NCBI GenBank assembly: GCA_030745875.1
Contig: JASLNT010000057.1
Location: 1-64,000 of the forward strand
Reading direction: 5' to 3'
DNA length: 64,000 nt
DNA from: Phycisphaerae bacterium
GTDB lineage: Bacteria; Planctomycetota; Phycisphaerae; SM23-33
Shown: positions 35,465 to 44,441 of the stretch, piece by piece
How the letters are laid out: the number at the start of each line of letters is the position of its first letter
Numbering within the stretch: the first letter of the stretch is position 1
The notes under the pieces: model-generated
The model's database searches: none
What the model saw: the letters and a program-made list of their open reading frames with translations, nothing else
Told to the model about the DNA's origin: nothing
Position numbers and translations under genes: made by a program

Positions 35465-36970
35465 TCAGGGCAGGAGTTTCGGGGGCGTACCGGCCTGGAA
35501 GCTCTTTGCCGTCGCCATTGCTTTCTCGCGGTCTGAGACGTCGGGGTGTTTCGGCGGGGCGGTGACGCCCTTGGATCCGATGAGTCTGGCCAGGTGTATG
35601 CGTGCGGTCTGTGCGTCGTTGATCGAATCGCCCAGGATCCGCATCGCTTCCTGCGGTGAGTGGAAGCCCATCCCGTTATTGGCTGCTACGTAGTCCCAGC
35701 GGAACTGTGCGTGACGGATAAGCTTTCGGATCGGCGCCAGTTCGGTGTCGGTCGCTTTTGCCTCCATCGCGGCCGCAACGTCGAAATGGGCCGCGACAAG
35801 AGCGTCTTCAGCCTTGATTCGGGCGTTTGCGACCTTGGTCTGGATGGTTTCGACGCGCGATTTGAGTTCCGCTTCGGACCATCGGTGGCAGACGGCGCAG
35901 CTGTTTTCGATATTCAGCAGCGGGCTCTGCACGTGATGATCGGTGTACTTCATACCGCCTTGCGAGCGGTAGGGCATGTGGCAGTCTGCGCAGGAGACCT
36001 TGCGGTAATGGTGTACGCCTGTCTTGTACATTTCCCAGTCGGGATGCTGACATTTTATGACCTCGACCTTCGAGATCGGGTGCACATAGTCTTTTACGCC
36101 CGCGTTATCGTAATATTCGATCATCCCTTCAACCGACGTGCCCTTATTCCACGGGAAAGTCAGATAGTGCTTCTTTCCGGCGTCTTTGTCGGTCTTGAAG
36201 TAGTATTCGACGTGGCATTGTGCGCAGACCAGCGATCGCATTTCCTGGTGGCTGACTTTGTCGATGTCCTTGCCCATCGCCTCGAACCCCTCTCGCAGCG
36301 CCGGGCGCGAGATTCGCAGCTTCATGGTCTTTGGGTCGTGGCAGTCGAGACATCCGATCGGGTGCTTGACGTCCTTCTTCAGTTCGTGCCAGTTTGTCCC
36401 GTAGAACTTCTTCGCTCCCAGGCCGATCAGCTTAATCGGGTCTGTTTCCTTGGGGTCCGCTTCCTTTCCGAACTTGCCCATCATTCGCGGTACGTCCGGG
36501 CTTTTGCAGGTCCAGCAGGTGCCCGGGTAGTAGACGTCGGGCTTTTCGGCGGTGGGGTGCTTTACGCGTTTGGTCTTGTTGATGTCGTCAACGGCGTAGA
36601 TGTGCCCGCGGGCCTGGAGGAAGTCCTTGGAGAACCCGTATCCTGCAAACAGGATGACCTGCCGCGGGTCGGCGTCGAGATAATCTCTGGGGAACCCTCC
36701 GCCGTACTTGGTTCTGGTGTCGTCGACGGTCATCTTCTTATAAGCGTCGAATTCTCTGGGATAGTCGGCGCCCCATACACTGTTGTCGGATTCGAACTGG
36801 TCGATCGTCTGTGAGACGAGTATAGGTTGCTGGGCCTCCCATCGTCGTTCGACAATGGACGTCGCCATCAGCCCCACCAGCGCTACAATCCCCGCCACCA
36901 GCAGTACGATCAGACCGCATGCCCATCCGGGAAGTTTCTTGATTGTCGTGGAATCGGTTGTATCAGTCAT
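35465..36970 (-). CDS. nrfA: Ammonia-forming cytochrome c nitrite reductase
   Basis: This is a 501-residue pentaheme enzyme that reduces nitrite to ammonium with six electrons in the periplasm. The catalytic heme is CWTCK (152-156), where Lys replaces His as ligand. CLDCH, CAQCH, CADCH and CAVCH are the four electron-transfer hemes. The active-site region GVHHYRKVSCADCHMPY and KYTDHHVQSPL are typical. Unlike many NrfA it keeps an uncleaved-looking N-terminal membrane helix (about 15-37). It lies 19 nt after nrfH and forms the NrfHA complex with it. Heme for it could come from the Ahb pathway encoded in the window. Confidence 0.97.
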   Translation of the reverse strand: MTDTTDSTTIKKLPGWACGLIVLLVAGIVALVGLMATSIVERRWEAQQPILVSQTIDQFESDNSVWGADYPREFDAYKKMTVDDTRTKYGGGFPRDYLDADPRQVILFAGYGFSKDFLQARGHIYAVDDINKTKRVKHPTAEKPDVYYPGTCWTCKSPDVPRMMGKFGKEADPKETDPIKLIGLGAKKFYGTNWHELKKDVKHPIGCLDCHDPKTMKLRISRPALREGFEAMGKDIDKVSHQEMRSLVCAQCHVEYYFKTDKDAGKKHYLTFPWNKGTSVEGMIEYYDNAGVKDYVHPISKVEVIKCQHPDWEMYKTGVHHYRKVSCADCHMPYRSQGGMKYTDHHVQSPLLNIENSCAVCHRWSEAELKSRVETIQTKVANARIKAEDALVAAHFDVAAAMEAKATDTELAPIRKLIRHAQFRWDYVAANNGMGFHSPQEAMRILGDSINDAQTARIHLARLIGSKGVTAPPKHPDVSDREKAMATAKSFQAGTPPKLLP

Positions 36971-36989
36971 CTTTATATCCCTTATGCAC

Positions 36990-37535
36990 TTACAGCCCTG
37001 CGGGCGGGAGTGTTATTCTAAGCGGGCGTGGTGAGGCCGACAGCCCGTGGACCTCACCGTGAACGTTGGAATGGCAGTCCCAGCATTTTCGCTCTTCCGG
37101 ACCGGCCAGACGGATCATATCGAAGTAGTTCGAGTGGCATCGCAGGCAGTTGGCCTGGATTATGGGCACAGCGCCCTCGGACAGGCGGAGCACCTGGGGT
37201 TCGGACCGGACGGTGAAGGCGTACGAGTGCTTCACACCGTCCATACCCTTGAACGCGAGCTTGGAGAATACATTGCTGTGGGGGACGTGGCAGTCGACGC
37301 AGACGGCGACTTTAGCGTGGCTGCCCCTCTGCCAGGAAGCGTACGCGTCGGTCATCACGTGACAGTTCATACATGCTTCGGGAGATTCCGACAGATATGA
37401 TGCGGCGTTTCCAAGCCGTGCGGTCACCACCGATGCGCCAATCGCCAGACCGACCAGAACGCATATAGTTATCCGCCACCCTCGTGACAGGCCCGCAAGC
37501 GTCAGCACTGATTTTACTCCAGAAGAAAGACCCAT
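36990..37535 (-). CDS. nrfH: Cytochrome c nitrite reductase small subunit
   Basis: This 181-residue NapC/NirT-family quinol dehydrogenase delivers electrons to NrfA. One membrane helix (about 21-41) is followed by four heme sites: CMNCH, CVDCH, CLRCH and CWDCH. SPEACMNCHVMTDAYASWQRG is the family signature, including the Met-ligated first heme region. It is the first gene of nrfHA. The promoter and an overlapping palindrome lie just upstream. Confidence 0.95.
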   Translation of the reverse strand: MGLSSGVKSVLTLAGLSRGWRITICVLVGLAIGASVVTARLGNAASYLSESPEACMNCHVMTDAYASWQRGSHAKVAVCVDCHVPHSNVFSKLAFKGMDGVKHSYAFTVRSEPQVLRLSEGAVPIIQANCLRCHSNYFDMIRLAGPEERKCWDCHSNVHGEVHGLSASPRPLRITLPPAGL

Positions 37536-37550
37536 TTCATGCCCGTATAT

Positions 37551-37566
37551 AATCCACTAGTGGATT
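37551..37566. promoter_or_regulatory. Perfect palindrome over the nrfHA promoter
   Basis: AATCCACTAGTGGATT is a perfect 16-bp palindrome that overlaps the -10 box and the predicted transcription start of nrfHA. Position and symmetry suggest an operator for a dimeric repressor. It does not match the FNR or NsrR consensus as I know them. Confidence 0.55.
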
Positions 37567-37592
37567 TTAGGCGCGCGTATTGCGGATATCAA
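37564..37592 (-). promoter_or_regulatory. nrfHA promoter
   Basis: On the minus strand TTGATA, 17 nt and TAAAAT are present, each matching the sigma-70 consensus at 5 of 6 positions. Transcription should begin about 22 nt before the nrfH ATG. Confidence 0.65.
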
Positions 37593-37667
37593 ATCGGCGA
37601 ACAAAAAAACTTTCGGGAACGATAGAACTCCATACCGAGCATGTTTGGGTTTAGGCTCGACCGACGG

Positions 37668-37673
37668 TACAAT
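37668..37673 (+). promoter_or_regulatory. -10 box of a leaderless mnmA transcript
   Basis: TACAAT ends 6 nt before the mnmA ATG and no ribosome-binding site intervenes. A weak -35 (TTGGGT) lies 17 nt upstream. Confidence 0.45.
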
Positions 37674-37679
37674 GTCCGC

Positions 37680-38747
37680 ATGTCAGCCGAACGCGGAAAA
37701 GTAATAGTCGCGATGAGCGGAGGAGTGGATTCAGCGGTGGCTGCGTCGATGTTGATTGACGCGGGATACGAGGTCACCGGTGTGTTCATGTGCCTCGGAA
37801 GCGCCGGCGGGGCGGATACTGCCTCGCGCGGGTGCTGCTCTCCGTCCGACGCAGCCGATGCTCGCCTGGTGGCCGATACGCTTGGTATCGAGCTGTTTGT
37901 GCTGGACCTGAGCGACGCGTTTGCACCGCTGATCGCCGATTTTGCCGCCGAATACGCCGCCGGACGAACGCCCAATCCGTGTATCCACTGCAATACGCTG
38001 ATAAAATTCGGGCGTCTGCTGGATCGCGCCGATTCGCTCGGAGCCGACTATATCGCCACCGGCCACTACGCTCGAATAATTGACTTCCAAGGCCAGCCCG
38101 CAATCGCCCGCGCCGCGGCGGGGGGCAAGGACCAGTCCTACGCCCTGTTCGGAATACCGCGTGACATCCTGGGGCGAATTCTGCTTCCGGTGGGCCGGAT
38201 CGCAGACAAACAGCAGGTCCGCCGGGTCGCCCAGAGTCTGGGATTAGTGGTTCACGACAAGCCCGACAGCCAGGAAATCTGCTTTGCGCCCGATGATGAT
38301 TACATATCGGTGCTCAAGTCGATGGCGCCGGAGGCTCTGACGCCGGGCGACATAATCGACAGTTCCGGTACTGTGCTGGGGAAGCACGACGGTTACGGGC
38401 GATTCACCATCGGGCAGCGTCGCGGCCTGCGAGTCGCCGCCGGTGTGCCGATGTACGTTACGAAGATCGACCCGGCGACCGCGACGGTGACAATCGGGCC
38501 CCGCGATGAAGTGATGTCGCGCCGCCTGACCGCCAGCCGAGCCAATTGGCATCATGATGTTCCACAGCAGTTTACAGCCACCGCGCAGATACGTTACAAC
38601 CACTCCGGCGCTCAGGCCGAGGTGCGTCTAACGGGCGAACAAACATTCGAGGTCGAATTCATCCAACCGGTCGGCGCGATTACTCCGGGGCAGGCGGTTG
38701 TTGTCTATGACGCCGATCGTCTGCTGGGCGGCGGATGGATTGACTGA
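37680..38747 (+). CDS. mnmA: tRNA 2-thiouridylase MnmA
   Basis: This 355-residue ATP-dependent enzyme puts sulfur on U34 of Glu, Gln and Lys tRNAs. The PP-loop is VAMSGGVDSAVAA. The catalytic cysteines are in NPCIHCN and SQEICF. CCSPSDAADAR, ATGHYARI and GGKDQSYALF are family motifs, and the C-terminal beta domains follow (FTIGQRRGL, QIRYNHSGAQA). The ATG used gives the normal length; the frame continues 13 codons upstream without a better start. No ribosome-binding site is present. Confidence 0.95.
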   Translation: MSAERGKVIVAMSGGVDSAVAASMLIDAGYEVTGVFMCLGSAGGADTASRGCCSPSDAADARLVADTLGIELFVLDLSDAFAPLIADFAAEYAAGRTPNPCIHCNTLIKFGRLLDRADSLGADYIATGHYARIIDFQGQPAIARAAAGGKDQSYALFGIPRDILGRILLPVGRIADKQQVRRVAQSLGLVVHDKPDSQEICFAPDDDYISVLKSMAPEALTPGDIIDSSGTVLGKHDGYGRFTIGQRRGLRVAAGVPMYVTKIDPATATVTIGPRDEVMSRRLTASRANWHHDVPQQFTATAQIRYNHSGAQAEVRLTGEQTFEVEFIQPVGAITPGQAVVVYDADRLLGGGWID

Positions 38748-38758
38748 AACCGACGCAC

Positions 38759-38786
38759 TTGCCTAAACTCCCTCCGACGCTACAAT
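38759..38786 (+). promoter_or_regulatory. Promoter giving a leaderless pyk transcript
   Basis: TTGCCT, a 16-nt spacer and TACAAT, with the -10 box 7 nt before the ATG. This is the same arrangement as before the symporter and mnmA genes. Confidence 0.55.
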
Positions 38787-38793
38787 AGGCGCC

Positions 38794-40215
38794 ATGATCA
38801 TACGAACCAAAATCGTCGCAACGCTCGGTCCAGCCACCAGCGAGATTGAAGCCATCAGGCGGCTGGCCGAAGGGGGTGTGGACATGTTCCGCATCAACTT
38901 CTCACACGGCGATAACGAGCAGCGCAAGGCGCTGCTGGACAATGTCCGGGCGATCGAAGCCGAAACGCAGAGGCCGATAGCGGTCATGGGCGACCTTTGC
39001 GGGCCGAAAATCCGCGTTCGTGAAATAACCGGCGGTTCGGTTCTGCTGGGCGAAGGTCAGGAAATTGTAATCCAGAAGGATGACATATTAGGCACCGCAA
39101 AGCGAATATCGACCACGCTGGAGGAACTGGCCGGGCAGGTTGAGCCCGGTCAGACAATGTTGCTGGACGACGGTAAGATACGCCTGGAGGTGGTCGAAGT
39201 CTCCAGCCCCGATGAAATTCTCTGCCGCGTCACCCAGGGAGGAATGCTCGCCAGCAGCAAGGGGGTGAACCTGCCCGGAACGCAGTTGAAGATATCCGCC
39301 CTTACCGAAAAGGATCGCGCTGATGCGGCGTGGATCGCGGCGCGAGGGTTTGACTACGTGGCGTTGTCGTTTGTACAGGTCGCCGACGACGTAACTGAAT
39401 TGCGTCAGTTGTTGACGGAGGCCGGTTGCGAGGCCCAGATAGTAGCCAAGATCGAAAGGCCCCAGGCGATAGAGAACATTGGTGCGATAGTCGATGCGGC
39501 CGATGCGATTATGGTCGCACGCGGCGACCTGGGTGTTGAGATGGACCTGCCCGCCGTTCCGGTCGCCCAGAAACGCATCGCACGCCTCTGTCAACTGAAG
39601 GGCAAACCGTGCATAATCGCTACGCAGATGCTTGAGTCGATGACGACGTCTCCTACGCCCACTCGTGCTGAAGTGTCGGATGTGGCCAACGCGGTGCTGG
39701 ACCTGGCTGATGCTGTAATGCTCTCCGGTGAGACGGCTATCGGGCAGTATCCGGTCGCGGCGGTCAGGATGATGGACCGTATCGCCGAGGAAATGCAGGC
39801 GTACGACGATCAGGTCCCGGCGACCGGTCCGATACAGGTCTTCCACGTTCCCCAAACCGTCGCCTCGCTGGCAAGAGCGGTTCAAGGCATCACCTCCACC
39901 CAACCAATAGCCGCCATCGCAGCGTTCACGATAACCGGAAGCACCGCCAGGATTCTGTCCAAGCAGAGACCGCAATGTCCGATTCTGGGCATTTCGCCCG
40001 ATCCGGCGGTCGTTAGACGAATGTGCCTGTACTATGGGGTGCAGTCGATGGAGGCCGGAATCGTTGAACACACCGCCGACGTGCTCGAACTGGCGTCCAA
40101 ATTCGCAGTCGACCAGGGCGTCGCCCAGACCGGCGACAACATTATCGTTATCTCAGGCCGGCCGCTTGGCAAGACGGGCGCTACAAATACGCTGGTCGTA
40201 CATACTATAGGATAG
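38794..40215 (+). CDS. pyk: Pyruvate kinase
   Basis: This 473-residue glycolytic enzyme makes ATP and pyruvate from phosphoenolpyruvate. Motifs are IVATLGPATSE, MFRINFSHG, MGDLCGPKIRV, the active-site helix IVAKIERPQAIENI, MVARGDLGVEMD and IATQMLESMTTSPTPTRAEVSDVANAV. The C-terminal effector domain is complete. The next gene begins 2 nt after the stop and is probably read from the same transcript, although its product is unrelated to glycolysis. Confidence 0.97.
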   Translation: MIIRTKIVATLGPATSEIEAIRRLAEGGVDMFRINFSHGDNEQRKALLDNVRAIEAETQRPIAVMGDLCGPKIRVREITGGSVLLGEGQEIVIQKDDILGTAKRISTTLEELAGQVEPGQTMLLDDGKIRLEVVEVSSPDEILCRVTQGGMLASSKGVNLPGTQLKISALTEKDRADAAWIAARGFDYVALSFVQVADDVTELRQLLTEAGCEAQIVAKIERPQAIENIGAIVDAADAIMVARGDLGVEMDLPAVPVAQKRIARLCQLKGKPCIIATQMLESMTTSPTPTRAEVSDVANAVLDLADAVMLSGETAIGQYPVAAVRMMDRIAEEMQAYDDQVPATGPIQVFHVPQTVASLARAVQGITSTQPIAAIAAFTITGSTARILSKQRPQCPILGISPDPAVVRRMCLYYGVQSMEAGIVEHTADVLELASKFAVDQGVAQTGDNIIVISGRPLGKTGATNTLVVHTIG

Positions 40216-40217
40216 AC

Positions 40218-43200
40218 ATGGCCGGCGAATTACCCTCAATCCGTCCCCTCCCGCCGACGCGAGAGGAAATCTCGCAGTTGGCTCCCCTTCGCGCAGGAGC
40301 CGTTTGCGCGTTGGTCATTTTGACGTTTGCGACGATCATCACTCAGGCGTTCTCCACGCTGCTGATAAACCGCGCGGCTCCGGTCGGTGAATCGGACATC
40401 ATGCACACCCTTCAGACCGCCTCGCCCGTACTGACCGTAGTGGGCGTGCTTTGCGGAATTCTGGTTGGGATTCTGATGCTGTTTCTGGCGTGGAAAGAAG
40501 CTGTTGGCGGGAGAACGTCCGCTGCGAGGATTCTGGGCGCGGGCGGGATTGCGGCTTTGGCGTCGATAAGCCCTCTGGTGACGGGCGTGTTTAACGCTCT
40601 CAATCCGGAGCGGATGCCCCAATCCGGTTCTCCGCAGGGCCAATGGGCGATGCTGTTCCTCACCGCCGCCTGGGCGGCTTGGGCGGTCAGCAGTTTTCAG
40701 GATCGCGCGCGTCGGATGGCCTCAGGGTCATGGTCGGCGGGCGCAAAGCGATTCGATGACTGTATGGCTCGGATTGGATTGGCGCGGGCGGCGGCGTGTA
40801 TTCCAGCGCTGGTTCTGGCTGCCGGTCTGGCCGGCATGTTCATGAGCGCTGTTGAAACGCAGTTTCACACGCTCGACGTAGCCGAACGGATAGCGGACTA
40901 CGAGGGCAGATGGCATACTGCTGACGTCAACTGGACTACCGATGTCGATATCTTGCCGATTGGCGGATACTGGAAGGTGAGCCTTGCTGCGGCCTGGTTG
41001 GTTGGAGCGGCCCACGGGCTTAGCCTTTCGATAGTTGGGTTGGTGGTGGTTGGAGCCTTCAAGTGGTTGCGCAAGCGCAGCAAAAACCCCGGTCTGGGTG
41101 CGAACCTGTGGGGTTTGGCGGGCGGTGTCTACCTATTCGCCTACGCTCGCCACGGGTTGGCGTGGGTCTTTGAAGATGAGATCGTCGCACTGGGGTTGTT
41201 CAACCTGGCCAATTGCGGTATCGCTATCTTCGGCGTGCTTTACGGTTCGCTGCTGGCGTGGAACATCCTGGAAATGTGCAGCCGTGACGATCGCCCGCGA
41301 GACGGCAAGGATATGATGCGCGTGATCCTGCTCTCGGGGATCATGTTGGGTTCGGGACCTGCAGCTCGCCTGGGGCGGCGCGGTTGTGCGATCGTGCGAT
41401 TTGCAGCGTATGCGGGTTTGCTCGCCTGGGGCGTTGTAGCGGCGGTTGGCGGAGGCGGGGCGTTGGGGCGATATGGTCTGCTGGCGATTACGGTGGGAGT
41501 TATCGCAGGTTTCGAATGTCTCGTCCGGGTGTGGCGGAAGGTGCATAACCGCCGATTGGCGCTCAGTGACGTATCTGCAGTACTCGCCGCCTGCACTGTC
41601 GCCGCGGGCCTTGTAGCGGCCCTGTTCCACGAGAGTTTTCCGCAGGCCGAAGACCATACGACGCGTGTGGCGATATTCCTGGCGCTGGGGATAACTCTTA
41701 TCGGGGCGTATGCGGCGTGCCTTCTGTTCCCACCGCGAAGCCGCGTCTGGTATTTGCGTTTAGGCGCAGTTCTTGTTCTGGTCGTATTGGGAATCATGTC
41801 GATGCTTTCTGCGATGACGCCCACCAAGGACCACTCGACGATTCGAAACATGATGTACGAGCATTCGGCGGTTTCAAAGAACAACCTCGAATGTTGGAGG
41901 AGGGTTTACGGAAGCGGATGGAAAATGCCCGCCCCGCAGGCTCCGGTGGTCACTCCGCCCGACCCGCCGGTCGATTCGCCCATACTGGACCGTTTCCGCA
42001 AGGACAGACCGCTGGTGATATTCCTGATTTGGGACGCCTGCCGTCCGGACCACATGAGCTTCTACGGCTACGAGAGGAAGACTACGCCCAGGCTCGATGC
42101 GATGAAGGACCGACTGATTCGGTTCGACAACGTTTTTGCCCAGGGCACGGGCACGAGCTGTTCGATGAGGCATGTGTTCACGGGCAGATACTCGTCGCGA
42201 TACATGCTCAAGAAGACCGGAATAGGCCCGTTCTTCACTAACGAGATGCTTGCCGGCGGATATCATACGCTGCATCTGAATATTATCGGGTCGGACTTCA
42301 ACGGGATATCGGAGGTCGCTTTCCTGCGCGACATGCCCGATGAACTGCAGCGCAGGGTGGAGGTCCTCCAGACCGGCCAGCGCTTGTCGGACACTCTTAA
42401 CCAGGGTGACCTGAAGCAGTGGATATCGCGCGCCGAGAAGATGCGAGCCGGGGAAGAAGGCTCCGAGCCCGACCGGCGCGTGATCTGCTACGGTGAACAG
42501 AAGGCTCCCGATAAGGTCAGTATGTTGCTGGACTATCTGGACAACAACCAGGCCGCAGGTACTTTCGCATACGTGCATATGACCGAGACGCACTATCCGT
42601 GGAAGCGATTCCCCGGAATGCCCGATTGGGGCGAGACTCCCGAAGGTTTGTACGATGCGTCGGCGTTCTACAGCGACATGGCGACGGGGCGGCTTTTCGA
42701 TGGTTTGGAAGCCCGCGGTTTGCTGGACAAGACGATCGTTATCATTGCCGCCGATCACGGTACTGGTTTGGGCGATCACGGGAAGTACGCAGGATTCCAC
42801 CCGTACCGAGAGCAGATACACGTCCCGCTGGTCATGTACGTACCGGGCGTTAAGGGCAAAGTGGTCAAATCGCTGGTCGGATTGTTCGATGTCGCCCCGA
42901 TGATGGTGAATCTAGCCGCTCCAGAGCGACTGGCGGCGCTGAACTACGAGGCGATGGACCTCTGGCCTCTGATCCTGGTTGGCGAGCGCGACGCCCCGCG
43001 CGTGATATTCGGTCTGAATTCGTTTGAAGACTGCTATTATCGCGTCGGAACCGACTCGTTGCATTACATCTGGCGCAGGGCGCGCGGATACGACGATCTG
43101 TTCGATTACGTAAAAGACCCCCACGAGAGGACCAGGAGACTCCTGGAAGACGCCGAAAAAGTCGGTAAATGCCGGGCCGAAATGGCGTGGTTCCTCCAAC

Positions 43201-43265
43201 AGGGCAAGGGCAGATACCTCGATCCGCTGCATTATCGGGTTGAGGACCCGCCCGATAGACACTGA
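40218..43265 (+). CDS. Polytopic membrane protein with C-terminal sulfatase-fold domain
   Basis: This is a 1015-residue protein. The N-terminal half (about 25-545) has some 13 membrane helices. The C-terminal half is an alkaline-phosphatase/sulfatase-fold domain facing the periplasm. Its metal sites are IWDACRPDHMSFYGYER (about 605) and AADHGTGLGDHGKYAGFHPY (about 845). The nucleophile region is GTGTSCSMRHVFTGRY; the CxPxR formylglycine motif is not met, so a Thr or Ser nucleophile as in LtaS- or EptA-type transferases is plausible. A periplasmic phospho- or phosphoethanolamine transferase on glycans or lipids fits better than a true sulfatase. Confidence 0.8.
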   Translation: MAGELPSIRPLPPTREEISQLAPLRAGAVCALVILTFATIITQAFSTLLINRAAPVGESDIMHTLQTASPVLTVVGVLCGILVGILMLFLAWKEAVGGRTSAARILGAGGIAALASISPLVTGVFNALNPERMPQSGSPQGQWAMLFLTAAWAAWAVSSFQDRARRMASGSWSAGAKRFDDCMARIGLARAAACIPALVLAAGLAGMFMSAVETQFHTLDVAERIADYEGRWHTADVNWTTDVDILPIGGYWKVSLAAAWLVGAAHGLSLSIVGLVVVGAFKWLRKRSKNPGLGANLWGLAGGVYLFAYARHGLAWVFEDEIVALGLFNLANCGIAIFGVLYGSLLAWNILEMCSRDDRPRDGKDMMRVILLSGIMLGSGPAARLGRRGCAIVRFAAYAGLLAWGVVAAVGGGGALGRYGLLAITVGVIAGFECLVRVWRKVHNRRLALSDVSAVLAACTVAAGLVAALFHESFPQAEDHTTRVAIFLALGITLIGAYAACLLFPPRSRVWYLRLGAVLVLVVLGIMSMLSAMTPTKDHSTIRNMMYEHSAVSKNNLECWRRVYGSGWKMPAPQAPVVTPPDPPVDSPILDRFRKDRPLVIFLIWDACRPDHMSFYGYERKTTPRLDAMKDRLIRFDNVFAQGTGTSCSMRHVFTGRYSSRYMLKKTGIGPFFTNEMLAGGYHTLHLNIIGSDFNGISEVAFLRDMPDELQRRVEVLQTGQRLSDTLNQGDLKQWISRAEKMRAGEEGSEPDRRVICYGEQKAPDKVSMLLDYLDNNQAAGTFAYVHMTETHYPWKRFPGMPDWGETPEGLYDASAFYSDMATGRLFDGLEARGLLDKTIVIIAADHGTGLGDHGKYAGFHPYREQIHVPLVMYVPGVKGKVVKSLVGLFDVAPMMVNLAAPERLAALNYEAMDLWPLILVGERDAPRVIFGLNSFEDCYYRVGTDSLHYIWRRARGYDDLFDYVKDPHERTRRLLEDAEKVGKCRAEMAWFLQQGKGRYLDPLHYRVEDPPDRH

Positions 43266-43576
43266 TTATTCGTTGATATTACCGCTCGTCCGGGCCCCCT
43301 CAAGCCAACCCAATTGGTGTCATTTCCGCTGATTATGCAATACACATTTGCATTCTCACGCAATTTGGTGGGAAAGTGACCGTCGGGGTTTGACGATGGA
43401 AGTATAGCTAACCATTGTGGTTATTAGGGATTGGCGATGGGCGCTCTTTCACGACGAAAGCGGCCCCCATTGCCAATTGCGGGCCTATGATGGATAATTC
43501 GGGACAGTGTTGATTACCTCTGGCGGCGGTGTGGGATTGTGCTGCGGCCGAATACGGTTATTCAGGGAATGCGATC
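43266..43576. other. Gap before the heme operon, with a long hairpin
   Basis: There is no gene in this 311-nt gap. ATTGGCGATGGG (43430-43441) pairs with CCCATTGCCAAT (43466-43477) with one G-U pair, and CGCTCTTTC/GAAAGCG pairs inside. No T tract follows. It could end the sulfatase transcript or act in the leader of the heme operon. Confidence 0.45.
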
Positions 43577-44404
43577 ATGGATACGCTATTATCGATTCTG
43601 AACTGGTTGTTACCGCTGATTTATCTGGCGCTGGCGATTGACTACGGCGCCACGTTCATCCTGCGCAACAGGACTCACGTTCGCAACGCCGGGGTCTTCC
43701 TGGCGATTGTGTTTCACTGCGTGTTTCTAGTGTTGTGGGGCGTACGTTTCGGCGGTCTTCCTCTGGTCAGCAATTACGAGATTCTTTCGGTGGTGGCGTT
43801 GTCGTCGGCGGGCGTGTATTGGGCGATCGAGCTAATCACCCGCGACCGTCGCGCCGGTGTGTTCGTATTTCTGTTGATATTCCTGCTGCAGTACACTTCG
43901 TCGATGTTCCTTACGGCGATGATCGACCAGGCCGGAGCCCAGGACTCGCACATGCAGTACGGTTGGGGGCGATTGCATGTTCTCCCGGCTGCTCTGGCGT
44001 ATACGGCGTTGGCGTTTGGGGCGGTGTATGCGACGCTCTATCTCGTGGGGCAGCGTAATATGAAACACCATAATTTCGGGCTCCTGTTCGACCGCCTGCC
44101 TCCTCTGGATCTGCTTGGCAGGATGAGCTTCCAATCGATGGTGGTTGGGTTGGCGTTCATGACTGTTACGATAATCACCGGCAGCGTGCTGTTCAGTCAT
44201 TCCGGATCGAACGGTCAGGTCATGTCGATCGATCCGAAGCTCATGGCGAAGATCGTTATCGGTTCGATGGCCTGGGTGATCTGTGCGATCGACGTGTTCG
44301 GGAAATACGTCCTGAAGTGGTCGGTGTCGCGAGTATCAGCTATCGCACTAGCCGGTTTTCTGATAATCGCTGCTCTGTTTGTTACGAGTTTGGCTCTTTC
44401 CTGA
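43577..44404 (+). CDS. HemX-like / CcsA-family membrane protein
   Basis: This 275-residue protein has about 8 membrane helices and belongs to the cytochrome c assembly (CcsA/ResC) superfamily. WGVRFGGLPLVSNYEILSVVA near residue 55 is typical. The WxWD heme-handling motif of true cytochrome c synthases is not present, which fits HemX, the hemA-linked membrane protein. AGGGAA lies before the chosen ATG. It is followed by hemA 37 nt later. A role in controlling HemA level or moving heme to cytochromes is inferred from this context. Confidence 0.78.
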   Translation: MDTLLSILNWLLPLIYLALAIDYGATFILRNRTHVRNAGVFLAIVFHCVFLVLWGVRFGGLPLVSNYEILSVVALSSAGVYWAIELITRDRRAGVFVFLLIFLLQYTSSMFLTAMIDQAGAQDSHMQYGWGRLHVLPAALAYTALAFGAVYATLYLVGQRNMKHHNFGLLFDRLPPLDLLGRMSFQSMVVGLAFMTVTIITGSVLFSHSGSNGQVMSIDPKLMAKIVIGSMAWVICAIDVFGKYVLKWSVSRVSAIALAGFLIIAALFVTSLALS

Positions 44405-44441
44405 CCCGGCGAATCCTCATACCGGGACGTTTTTGACACCC

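Noticed and set aside
37564..37592. FNR box in the nrfHA promoter
   Set aside because: TTGAT is present once, as part of the -35, but no ATCAA stands at the right spacing.
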